A DNA stretch of 34,637 nt. Source: Candidatus Bathyarchaeota archaeon B24-2. Lineage in GTDB: Archaea > Thermoproteota > Bathyarchaeia > Bathyarchaeales > B24-2. A model generated the notes under the pieces. The model was not told the origin of the DNA and did no database searches. It saw only the letters and a list, made by a program, of their open reading frames with translations. A program made the position numbers and the translations under genes. Position 1 is the first letter of the stretch; every line of letters starts with the position of its first letter. Below, piece by piece: positions 8,612-15,517 of the stretch. The stretch spans positions 1 through 34,637 of the forward strand of contig PCNA01000005.1 in the NCBI GenBank assembly GCA_002490245.1, written 5' to 3'.

Positions 8612-9859
8612 TTACTCCACTAGTTCCCGGTATATTCTTAGCGTATCTCGGCTAACCTTCTCCCAAGTGAACATGTTTAGCACCCTCTCTCGAGCATTCC
8701 TTCCGAATTTCATACGCATCTCCTCGTCTAAGAGAAGGATGGAGGTGAACTTCGCTATATCGCTCGGATCGTAAGGATTTATGTGGAAGCCACACTGTTT
8801 CTCACCGCTTGAGATCACCTGTTCTCTGAGCCCACTAATGTCTCTTGCACCGACCACGACTGGTTTTCCCATCGCCATGGCTTCGGTGCATACTATGCCG
8901 AAGGGCTCATATTTTGACGGAAAAACGCAGACGTCTGACGCGGCGTAGTAACCTATCTTTACGTCTTCTGCTAAGAAGTCAAACTTGAGGATCACCTTAT
9001 CTTCTAGACCCATCTTAGCTACATCGCTCTTGAGAAGATCCTGTTGGTCTCCGACGCCGACTATAACGAGCTTGGCGTTTGGCACGTCTCTCAAGATGTG
9101 GGGCATGGCTTGCAGGAGCATGTCTGCTCCTTTAACCCAAGTGAGTCTACCGATGAAGAGAATCATTAATTCATCGTCCTTAACTCCTAGACTCTCCCTA
9201 ACTTTCTTTCTCTCCTCTTCGGAAACCGCTTCTGGAGAATACTTCTCCACGTCTATTCCGTTATAGACGACCCTGATCTTCTTTTCTTCGTAGCCTAGAT
9301 GCACGAGGTGGTCGCGCATCGCATAGCTCACGGTAATTATTCTATCAGCTTCTTCTGCCGCAATTCTCTCCAGCCTCTTTACCGTCTCGGAGCCTCCACC
9401 TGTCCGTCCCTCTTCAGTGCTATGAATATGAAAGACGAAGGGTTTTCCTATCCCATTACTCGATAAAATGCCGCCTATACTCCCGAGCCAGTCGTGAGAC
9501 ACAACGATGTCTATTTCCCGCTTCTCGAACCTTATTAGGTCGTTTACGAGCTTGCTAGCTGAAAGAACGTTATAGAGAAAGACTTCACCGAAGAATCCTC
9601 TACCTTCCGGAGACCACTTTCTAACTTCCTCAGGAATGAACATCGGGAGGAGGAGGCCTATATTTATATTTGCGACTATAGGACGGTGGACTTCAACCCC
9701 CTTATATATATCCCTAGTCGGTAGGTCGCCCTTATGCATCGAGAAAACTGTCACATCATGTCCAGCTTTTACGAACTCCCTTGTGATGTAGTTTGCGTAT
9801 GTTCCGAGCCCTCCTACTACGAACGGCGGAAACTCGTAGACAAAGAATGCAATATTCAT
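8612..9859 (-). CDS. Glycosyltransferase family 4, glycogen-synthase-like
   Basis: GT-B fold retaining glycosyltransferase of 415 residues. The N-terminal acceptor domain opens with YEFPPFVVGGLGTYA, matching the KVGGL-type nucleotide-sugar loop of starch and glycogen synthases. The C-terminal donor domain holds FIGRLTWVKGADML and the E-x7-E motif in EPFGIVCTEAMAMG (about 318-331). A role making a glycogen-like storage polymer from ADP- or UDP-glucose is likely given the resemblance and the DUF5752 and glycolytic neighbours; another sugar transfer, such as glycolipid synthesis, cannot be excluded. First gene of a four-gene minus-strand operon; ATG at 9859 with GGAG about 10 bases upstream. Promoter presumably in 9870-9930, divergent from the macro-domain gene. 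Confidence 0.88.
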   Translation of the reverse strand: MNIAFFVYEFPPFVVGGLGTYANYITREFVKAGHDVTVFSMHKGDLPTRDIYKGVEVHRPIVANINIGLLLPMFIPEEVRKWSPEGRGFFGEVFLYNVLSASKLVNDLIRFEKREIDIVVSHDWLGSIGGILSSNGIGKPFVFHIHSTEEGRTGGGSETVKRLERIAAEEADRIITVSYAMRDHLVHLGYEEKKIRVVYNGIDVEKYSPEAVSEEERKKVRESLGVKDDELMILFIGRLTWVKGADMLLQAMPHILRDVPNAKLVIVGVGDQQDLLKSDVAKMGLEDKVILKFDFLAEDVKIGYYAASDVCVFPSKYEPFGIVCTEAMAMGKPVVVGARDISGLREQVISSGEKQCGFHINPYDPSDIAKFTSILLLDEEMRMKFGRNARERVLNMFTWEKVSRDTLRIYRELVE

Positions 9860-10002
9860 CTCTTTTTCTCCATCCTCACTCTGTATAACCCATACTTCGT
9901 AGAGGTAGGTTATAATGGTTGTGAAAAATAGAACGTCAAAAGTTATTAAAGGGAGAGTTCGAAAGAAAGAATGATGAAGTCTGATTAGTCAGGGGGTTTA
10001 TT

Positions 10003-10536
10003 ATGGAAGTATTAGAGGTTGATGGTCGTAAGGTTAGGCTTGTTAAAGGCGACATCACAGATCTTGAGGTGGACGCTATAGTTAACGCGGCTAACTCCTC
10101 CTTGAAGATGGGAGGTGGGGTCGCTGGCGCCATCTTAAGGAAAGGAGGACGGCAAATACAGGAAGAATGTGATAGGATAGGGTATTGTCCGGTAGGTTCA
10201 GCGGTAATCACTTCTGGAGGAAGGTTGAAGGCGAGGTACGTCATTCATGCTGTAGGACCAAGGTATGGTGAAGGAAATGAGGATGAAAAATTGAGAGGTG
10301 CCACGCTCAGCAGCCTGAAACTAGCAGACGAGAAAGGTCTATCTACGATAGCCTTTCCGGCTATATCCACTGGAATCTTCGGTTTCCCTAAAGATAGGTG
10401 TGCTGAAATCATGCTCTCAGAAACCGTGAAATATCTTAAAGGGAAAACTGGAATTAAGGAAGTGATCTTCTGTTTATACGACGATGAAACTTTTAACATA
10501 TTTGCTGGAACTCTAGAAAGGATAGCCAGTAGATGA
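10003..10536 (+). CDS. Macro-domain protein (ADP-ribose/O-acetyl-ADP-ribose hydrolase)
   Basis: Single macro domain of 177 residues, MacroD/YmdB-like. It would bind ADP-ribose and may hydrolyse O-acetyl-ADP-ribose or ADP-ribosyl esters. Signatures are GDIT (16-19), NAANSSLKMGGGVAGAI (28-44), the VIHAVGP strand, and the STGIFGFP phosphate loop near residue 125. ATG at 10003 is preceded by AGGGGG at 9991-9996, giving a convincing start. It is a standalone gene divergent from the glycosyltransferase operon and 116 bases ahead of the AOR-HPS gene. Family assignment is firm; the natural substrate is inferred. Confidence 0.95.
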   Translation: MEVLEVDGRKVRLVKGDITDLEVDAIVNAANSSLKMGGGVAGAILRKGGRQIQEECDRIGYCPVGSAVITSGGRLKARYVIHAVGPRYGEGNEDEKLRGATLSSLKLADEKGLSTIAFPAISTGIFGFPKDRCAEIMLSETVKYLKGKTGIKEVIFCLYDDETFNIFAGTLERIASR

Positions 10537-10581
10537 TTTCGAGTGAGGGAAGTTTCTCTCTACAGCCGCTTTAATCTTTAA

Positions 10582-10595
10582 AACTCTAAAGAGTT
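10582..10595. promoter_or_regulatory. Inverted repeat upstream of the AOR-HPS gene
   Basis: AACTCT and AGAGTT arms are separated by AA, a perfect 6-base dyad 58-71 bases before the TTG start at 10653. It could be an operator for a dimeric regulator or a 3' hairpin of the macro-domain transcript. Symmetry is seen; function is inferred. Confidence 0.25.
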
Positions 10596-10652
10596 CTCGA
10601 CAAGAATCTAAACCTTAAATGCGATGTCGATTAACCTTATCCGGGTGATAGC

Positions 10653-13148
10653 TTGCCCTGCGGCTATATGGGCAGAATACTTCACGTGAACCTCTCTACA
10701 GGCGAGATCGTAGAAGAGGAGTTAAACTGGGATATCGCGGGAGACTACATTGGTGGACGGGGATACTCGGCCAAACTGCTATACGATAACCTTAAACCCA
10801 GAATAGACCCTCTCAGCCCAGACAACATACTCATAGTTTCGACCGGACCGTTAACCGGTACAAACGTTCCGACGTCAGGCCGCTTTTGCATAGCCTCTAA
10901 GAGCCCGTTGACTGGAACCATATTCGATTCCCAGTGTGGCGGTACGTTCGGTTGGGCTATGAAACGGTCAGGCTTCGACCTATTCATTATTAAGGGTAGA
11001 AGCGAGAAACCCGTCTATCTCTACGTAAAGGACGGTAAAGCAGAATTAAGGTCGGCGGAGCACTTGACTAGCAAGCTTACAAGCGAGGTTGAAGACATCT
11101 TGAAGAGCGAGCTCAGCGAGAATGTTAGGGTTTTGTCGATAGGCCCGGCTGGAGAGAACCTGGTTAGAATAGCGTCGATAATAAGCGATAAGCATCGCGC
11201 AGCTGGGAGAGGCGGATTAGGGGCGGTCATGGGTTCGAAGAATCTTAAGGCTATAGCCGTCGAGGGAAAGAGGAGGATCGAAGTAGCGAACCCTAAAGCG
11301 CTAGCCAGAGAAGTGAAGAAGGTTCAGGAGATCCTGAGGAGAAACGCGCTTACCGGAGGTTCTCTAACGAGATATGGGACAGGATGCTTGGTGAACGTAG
11401 TTAACAAGTTCGGAGTGTTTCCTACCATGAACTTCAATCACGGTTACTTCGAGCATGCGGAGAATATCAGCGGTGAAACCTTAAGGGAAAGGTTACTCGT
11501 GAAGAGTGAGGGATGTTATGCATGCCCCATCAGGTGTGGGAGGATAATACGTTTAAGCAAAGGAATATACAAGGGTGAATTAGCTGGGGGACCCGAATAC
11601 GAGACCCTATGGAGCTTAGGCGCTCAGTGTGGGCTCAGCGATCTAGAGGAGATAGCTGTCGCCAACGACCTCTGCAATCGGTACGGGATAGACACCATAT
11701 CTTTCGGAAACGCTCTTGGTTACCTCATAGAAGCACACGAGAAAGGTTTGGTCGACGACAAGGTTCTAGGCGATGTTAAGCTTGATTGGGGTAGAGTAAA
11801 CCTTTCTCGTCTGGTTATGTTGACCGCGTTGAAGGAGGGAATCGGGGAACATATCGCCGAGGGTGTAAGGAGGATGTCAGAGAAATTTGGAGGCGAGGAA
11901 TTCGCTATGCACGTTAAGGGCTTGGAGCTTCCTGCTTATGACCCTAGAGGGGCTAAAGGTATGGGATTAGCTTATGCCACTTCAAACCGCGGAGGATGCC
12001 ACCTACGCGCCTACATGGTCATGAGCGAGATACTGAGCTTGCCACAATACCTCGACCCCTTAAAATATGAGGGAAAACCTGAACTGGTTAAACTTATGCA
12101 GGATGTCTACGCAGTTCTTGACAGTATGATAGTCTGCAAGTTTACAAGCTTCGCTCTCTTCAGATCTATGCGCTATGAACCTGGACCTTACGCTAGATTA
12201 CTCACTACGGCTACAGGCTTCTTCTTCGACGACGAGGAATTCCGTAAAGCTGGCGAGAGAATATACAACCTTGAACGCCTCTTTAACGTTCGAGAAGGGT
12301 TTAGCAGGATAGACGATACCTTACCTAAAAGGCTGCTGAGTGAACCTATACCGGACGGGCCAGCTAAGGGTGGAATATTAGACTTAAACATGATGCTCGA
12401 GGAGTACTACGTCTTGAGAGGATGGGACGTCAACGGCGTTCCTACAGACTATAAACTCCTTTCCTTAGGTATAATCACTAAGCCGCGCTGGCCGAAACTT
12501 CAGGTAGCACTAGACTTGAGAGATCTCGACGAAGCGTTAAGGATAGCAGAGGCCGCATATAGAGGCGGTGCGGAGTTTCTCGAAGCTGGAACTCCGCTCA
12601 TCAAAAGCGTGGGAATAAGATGCGTCAGTGAACTTAAGAAGCGCTTCCCCAACGCTGTGGTGGTGGCGGACCTTAAGACGCTCGATGTGGGTTGGATGGA
12701 GACAGAGATAGCTGCGCAAGCAGGGGCAGACATAGTCGGGATCTCGGGGCTGTCGAACGATAATACTATAAGGGACGCTGTAGGATGCGCCCGAAAATAT
12801 GGGGTAAAGATCATGTGCGACCTCATAGAGGTTAAGGATCCGTTGAGGAGGGCAAAGGAGCTCGAGAAGCTGGGGGTAGACTTCATCTGCCTCCATAGTG
12901 GTATAGACGCACAAAGGGATAGGGAGCAAGTAATCGACAGGAAAGTCGAGACCATAAAAAAGATAGTCGAAAGCGTCGACATACCAGTCGCTGTCGCCGG
13001 AGGCATAAGGGCAGATACGGCGGCTAAGGTCGTTAAGGCTGGAGCTAAGATAATCATAGTCGGTGGAGCCATCACTAGAGCTTCAGATCCTAAGGAGGCT
13101 GCATCCATCATAAAAAGGGTGATCGAAGCAGAATACAGAAACCTCTAA
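10653..13148 (+). CDS. Fusion of aldehyde:ferredoxin oxidoreductase and 3-hexulose-6-phosphate synthase
   Basis: One continuous 831-residue frame. Residues 1-608 form a complete tungsten-enzyme AOR/FOR: N-terminal GYMGRILHVNLSTGEI, the [4Fe-4S] ligands C288-x2-C291-x3-C295 and C495, conserved GPEYET, and the family's usual end with LRGWDVNGVPTDYKLLSLG. A linker of about six residues leads into 614-831, a complete HPS barrel of the OMP-decarboxylase superfamily: KLQVALDL, EAGTPLIKS, catalytic ADLKTLD (D673, K675, D678), GVDFICLHSGID, VAVAGGI and VGGAIT. HPS interconverts hexulose-6-phosphate with ribulose-5-phosphate plus formaldehyde; AOR/FOR enzymes oxidise aldehydes, including formaldehyde, with ferredoxin. 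TTG at 10653 (GGTGAT upstream) matches family starts. No start codon lies at the domain junction, so separate translation is unlikely. Family calls are firm; formaldehyde channelling is inference. Confidence 0.95.
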   Translation: MPCGYMGRILHVNLSTGEIVEEELNWDIAGDYIGGRGYSAKLLYDNLKPRIDPLSPDNILIVSTGPLTGTNVPTSGRFCIASKSPLTGTIFDSQCGGTFGWAMKRSGFDLFIIKGRSEKPVYLYVKDGKAELRSAEHLTSKLTSEVEDILKSELSENVRVLSIGPAGENLVRIASIISDKHRAAGRGGLGAVMGSKNLKAIAVEGKRRIEVANPKALAREVKKVQEILRRNALTGGSLTRYGTGCLVNVVNKFGVFPTMNFNHGYFEHAENISGETLRERLLVKSEGCYACPIRCGRIIRLSKGIYKGELAGGPEYETLWSLGAQCGLSDLEEIAVANDLCNRYGIDTISFGNALGYLIEAHEKGLVDDKVLGDVKLDWGRVNLSRLVMLTALKEGIGEHIAEGVRRMSEKFGGEEFAMHVKGLELPAYDPRGAKGMGLAYATSNRGGCHLRAYMVMSEILSLPQYLDPLKYEGKPELVKLMQDVYAVLDSMIVCKFTSFALFRSMRYEPGPYARLLTTATGFFFDDEEFRKAGERIYNLERLFNVREGFSRIDDTLPKRLLSEPIPDGPAKGGILDLNMMLEEYYVLRGWDVNGVPTDYKLLSLGIITKPRWPKLQVALDLRDLDEALRIAEAAYRGGAEFLEAGTPLIKSVGIRCVSELKKRFPNAVVVADLKTLDVGWMETEIAAQAGADIVGISGLSNDNTIRDAVGCARKYGVKIMCDLIEVKDPLRRAKELEKLGVDFICLHSGIDAQRDREQVIDRKVETIKKIVESVDIPVAVAGGIRADTAAKVVKAGAKIIIVGGAITRASDPKEAASIIKRVIEAEYRNL

Positions 13149-13205
13149 ATATTTAGAAAATTAAAGCTTTAACTATTCAAAACTAGCTAAGGATACGGTG
13201 AAGAT

Positions 13206-13553
13206 ATGGCTAGATTTAAAGTGGTGGTTTCAGATCCGAAGACAGGTACTTCTAAGGCTGTCGAAGTCGAAGGAGAGCGTGCAAACCTACTTCTCGGAAG
13301 GAAGATAGGAGATACGATAGATGGAAGCATACTCGGAATGTCTGGGGTTAAATTGCAGATTACAGGCGGGTCGGATATATCTGGTTTTCCTATGAGGCCT
13401 GACATTCATGGAGGGGTAAAAGCGAGGGTAATAGTTAGTGGAGGGGTAGGGTTTAAGCCTAAGAGAAAGGGTGAGAGACGCAGAAGGACATTGAGAGGTA
13501 ACGTGATAACCGAAGACATAGTTCAAGTAAACATGAAGATCGTCGAAAAGTAG
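13206..13553 (+). CDS. rps6e: 30S ribosomal protein eS6
   Basis: Archaeal/eukaryotic small-subunit protein eS6. The 115-residue protein shows the family's KVVVSDPKTG start, GRKIGDTIDG, the GGSDISGFPMRPD core and the basic GFKPKRKGERRRRTLRGN tail. Length is typical of the archaeal form, which lacks the phosphorylated tail of eukaryotes. ATG at 13206 follows GGTGA at 13197-13201. It lies 57 bases after the AOR-HPS gene in the same direction and converges on a coiled-coil gene. Confidence 0.98.
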   Translation: MARFKVVVSDPKTGTSKAVEVEGERANLLLGRKIGDTIDGSILGMSGVKLQITGGSDISGFPMRPDIHGGVKARVIVSGGVGFKPKRKGERRRRTLRGNVITEDIVQVNMKIVEK

Positions 13554-13566
13554 CGTTCCAGCTCCC

Positions 13567-13998
13567 TTATGGTTCTTTCTCTCGGGCTATTTTGATTAAT
13601 CCTTTTCTGTGAAGCGATTTAAGAGCTTCTATTATCCTTTCTTGAGTCGTTCCATATTCTTGGATGTATTCTTTGATCGGAAGTGTGCCCTTACTGCTTT
13701 GAAGGTACTTTAGGAGGGATGCTTCTAGGACAGACGATAACTCTCTCTCCAATTCACTTATCTTCTGTTTGAGAAATTTCAATTCACGCTCTCTATTTTT
13801 AAGGGCGATACTAAACTCCGTTAACCTATTTTCGAGTTCAGCCCTCAACCGCTTCTCTCTTTCAAGCTCCCTCTCAAGCCTCTCCGACCGCTCCATTTCT
13901 TCGGCTAAGGCCTCGAGAATCTCGTCTAAAGCTTTTATATGCTTGACCGCTCTAGTAATCCTAGTTATCATGCCCCTTAACATCGGATCTTTCCTCAA
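13567..13998 (-). CDS. Coiled-coil protein with C-terminal winged-helix-like domain
   Basis: Not recognised. Residues about 20-95 are almost pure charged heptads (many Glu, Leu, Arg), predicting a long coiled coil. Residues 100-143 (LLKYLQSSKGTLPIKEYIQEYG then ERIIEALKSLHRKGLIKI) look like a small winged-helix DNA-binding unit. A dimeric transcription regulator or chromatin-associated protein is plausible. The longest frame starts at TTG 13998, but ATG at 13983 has GAGGA about ten bases upstream and is more likely. It ends 13 bases from the convergent eS6 stop. Confidence 0.7.
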   Translation of the reverse strand: MRKDPMLRGMITRITRAVKHIKALDEILEALAEEMERSERLERELEREKRLRAELENRLTEFSIALKNRERELKFLKQKISELERELSSVLEASLLKYLQSSKGTLPIKEYIQEYGTTQERIIEALKSLHRKGLIKIAREKEP

Positions 13999-14119
13999 GT
14001 AGAAGACGGTCTCTCTAAGAGATTATTTTTGCATCCCCTATTTTTACTTAACTCCCATATAATATAGAGATACATATCTAGCTTTTACCCTTTAATACCT
14101 CAGAGAGGATCGGTAAAAG

Positions 14120-14153
14120 GAAGTTTCGCTCATTTTCGTGCAGGCGGAACTTC
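14120..14153 (-). terminator. Strong hairpin 3' of endA
   Basis: Arms 14120-14129 and 14144-14153 form a 10-pair stem with one G-T wobble and a 14-base loop, 39-72 bases beyond the endA stop. On the minus strand it is followed by CTTTTACC, a weak T-run. It could end the DUF47-endA transcript or be part of a small RNA; the sequence alone does not separate these. Confidence 0.3.
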
Positions 14154-14191
14154 TCTGTCGAATCGAAGGTCTGAAAGACATAGGAAATAGA

Positions 14192-14746
14192 TCAAGCTTT
14201 AAACCATCTGAAGATCAGGTAGTCTATCTTCCCTTCGGATCTTGGTACAGCGATTATAAACCTCTTTCTAACGGTCGTAGCCAACCTTCCCGCCTTAACT
14301 ATCTCGTCGGCCGAAATTTCGTCTTCAGCCCTCTTTACCGAGACAAGGTAAGGTGCATGCTCAAGTCCTGGTCCTTGCTTGTAGACAGCGAAGTCACACC
14401 CAAACTTTATTCCTGGAGTTACTATTAGGTTATTATCCCTTAGGTCTCTATACACGAAGTATTTTAGGTCGAAGTCTTCGTAGATGACCCTCGCCTTAGA
14501 TTTCAGCTCTTCTGACGTAACCTTTCGTTTATCCTTCCCTACATAGACCTCGATTATCCCTTTCTCCTTTAGGTATAGACCCTCCATCAAGTCTAGGATT
14601 AGTGGCACGTCGAAATCGGCGGTTTTAGGCTTAGCGATACCTAAAGGTTTACCGTAGAAACCTAACCGGTAGAGTTCGGAACCTTTCTCAGGTTCCCAGA
14701 CTATCAGGTAGTTTCCTACTAGTTCAGCCTCGAACTTTCTAGGCAT
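14192..14746 (-). CDS. endA: tRNA-splicing endonuclease
   Basis: Cuts introns from archaeal pre-tRNAs at bulge-helix-bulge sites. The 184-residue protein fits the short one-domain form, which acts as a homotetramer or as one part of a heterotetramer. The catalytic triad is readable as Tyr122 (FAVYKQGPG), His130 (EHAPYLV) and Lys161 (TTVRKRF), so this is a catalytic rather than structural subunit. ATG at 14746 is preceded by GAGGT four bases upstream. It starts seven bases after the DUF47 gene stop, so the two are cotranscribed. The 3' flank carries a stable hairpin. Confidence 0.97.
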   Translation of the reverse strand: MPRKFEAELVGNYLIVWEPEKGSELYRLGFYGKPLGIAKPKTADFDVPLILDLMEGLYLKEKGIIEVYVGKDKRKVTSEELKSKARVIYEDFDLKYFVYRDLRDNNLIVTPGIKFGCDFAVYKQGPGLEHAPYLVSVKRAEDEISADEIVKAGRLATTVRKRFIIAVPRSEGKIDYLIFRWFKA

Positions 14747-14753
14747 GTCGACC

Positions 14754-15413
14754 TCACATGGTTAATGATAGTATGCTTGCAGCGTCTGAAGCTTCTTCGG
14801 CTTTATCTGCTATCGCCTCGAGAAATTCGCATACGTCTCTCAAGAGGAGGATTGTGGGCATTTCCATCTTGCTACTTACGATCTTTATTCCAAGCATTCT
14901 GTAGAGGTTGTCTACGACCTTCTCAGCGTTCTCCACATCCTTAGCTTTCTCCCGCGCTTTAACAGAGTCGTAGGTTAGGGTTAGAGTCATCTCTCTAAGT
15001 TTAAAGATCGTCTCGAGCGTTCCCTCTGAAAGTTTTAGAAGGCCAGATTTTATGTCTTTATCTACCGCCCAACCACGCCTCATTATTTCTAGTAACCGGA
15101 ATGCTGCACCTTCACAGAAGTCGGAGATCTCGCTCGTCAAGATCAGGAAACGTATGAAGTCTTCACGGCTTATCAGGATCGTTCCGACTTCCGCGAGTTC
15201 ACGGAATATATTACGTCTGGAAATCACTACGTCTTCTTCGAGTTTCATAAGTCCATCATAGTGACTCTCAGCCGATTTCAAGTCTCCTTTATGAAAAGCG
15301 TCTACTATCTGGTAAGTCTTTCGAGTAACCTCCACGATCTTACGGAGGTGGTCTTGGGACATAGATAGAGCTCTTCTTTTCACCCGTTCCTCCGTCTCTA
15401 TTGGAAAAACCAA
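14754..15413 (-). CDS. DUF47/PhoU-like protein
   Basis: Helical-bundle protein of the DUF47 family related to PhoU, often encoded beside PiT-type phosphate transporters and thought to regulate them through bound metal ions. It has 219 residues and is all helical, with repeated acidic patches such as ESHYDGLMKLEEDV, EISDFCEGAAFRLLEIM and VCEFLEAIADKAEEASDA that fit the E-x3-D type metal sites of the family. The start is TTG at 15413 with GGAGG about 15 bases and GAGGA a few bases upstream. No phosphate transporter gene is present in the window; the partner here is endA, seven bases downstream. Confidence 0.85.
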   Translation of the reverse strand: MVFPIETEERVKRRALSMSQDHLRKIVEVTRKTYQIVDAFHKGDLKSAESHYDGLMKLEEDVVISRRNIFRELAEVGTILISREDFIRFLILTSEISDFCEGAAFRLLEIMRRGWAVDKDIKSGLLKLSEGTLETIFKLREMTLTLTYDSVKAREKAKDVENAEKVVDNLYRMLGIKIVSSKMEMPTILLLRDVCEFLEAIADKAEEASDAASILSLTM

Positions 15414-15517
15414 TCCTCGCGCTCCTCCTTAAGCGTCAGCATCCGATATATTTATTATGAACTCTATCTTAAAAAGAGTGATTCTACCTAAAAAGATTTT
15501 TACCCATAACCTCTCTG

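Noticed and set aside
9971-9984. ATGATGA followed by CTGA, resembling C and D boxes of a C/D guide RNA
   Set aside because: Only three bases separate the motifs, there is no second C'/D' pair or terminal stem, and it sits just ahead of the macro-domain ribosome-binding site.
12500-13111. Long open frame on the minus strand (203 codons) antisense to the HPS domain
   Set aside because: It mirrors the codon pattern of the well-matched HPS coding strand, has Ser/Ala/Thr-rich low-information sequence and no ribosome-binding site or recognisable motif.
12477-13148. HPS as a separate gene downstream of AOR
   Set aside because: No stop codon occurs, and the first in-frame TTG lies inside the first barrel strand; no ribosome-binding site at the junction. 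A continuous fusion fits better.
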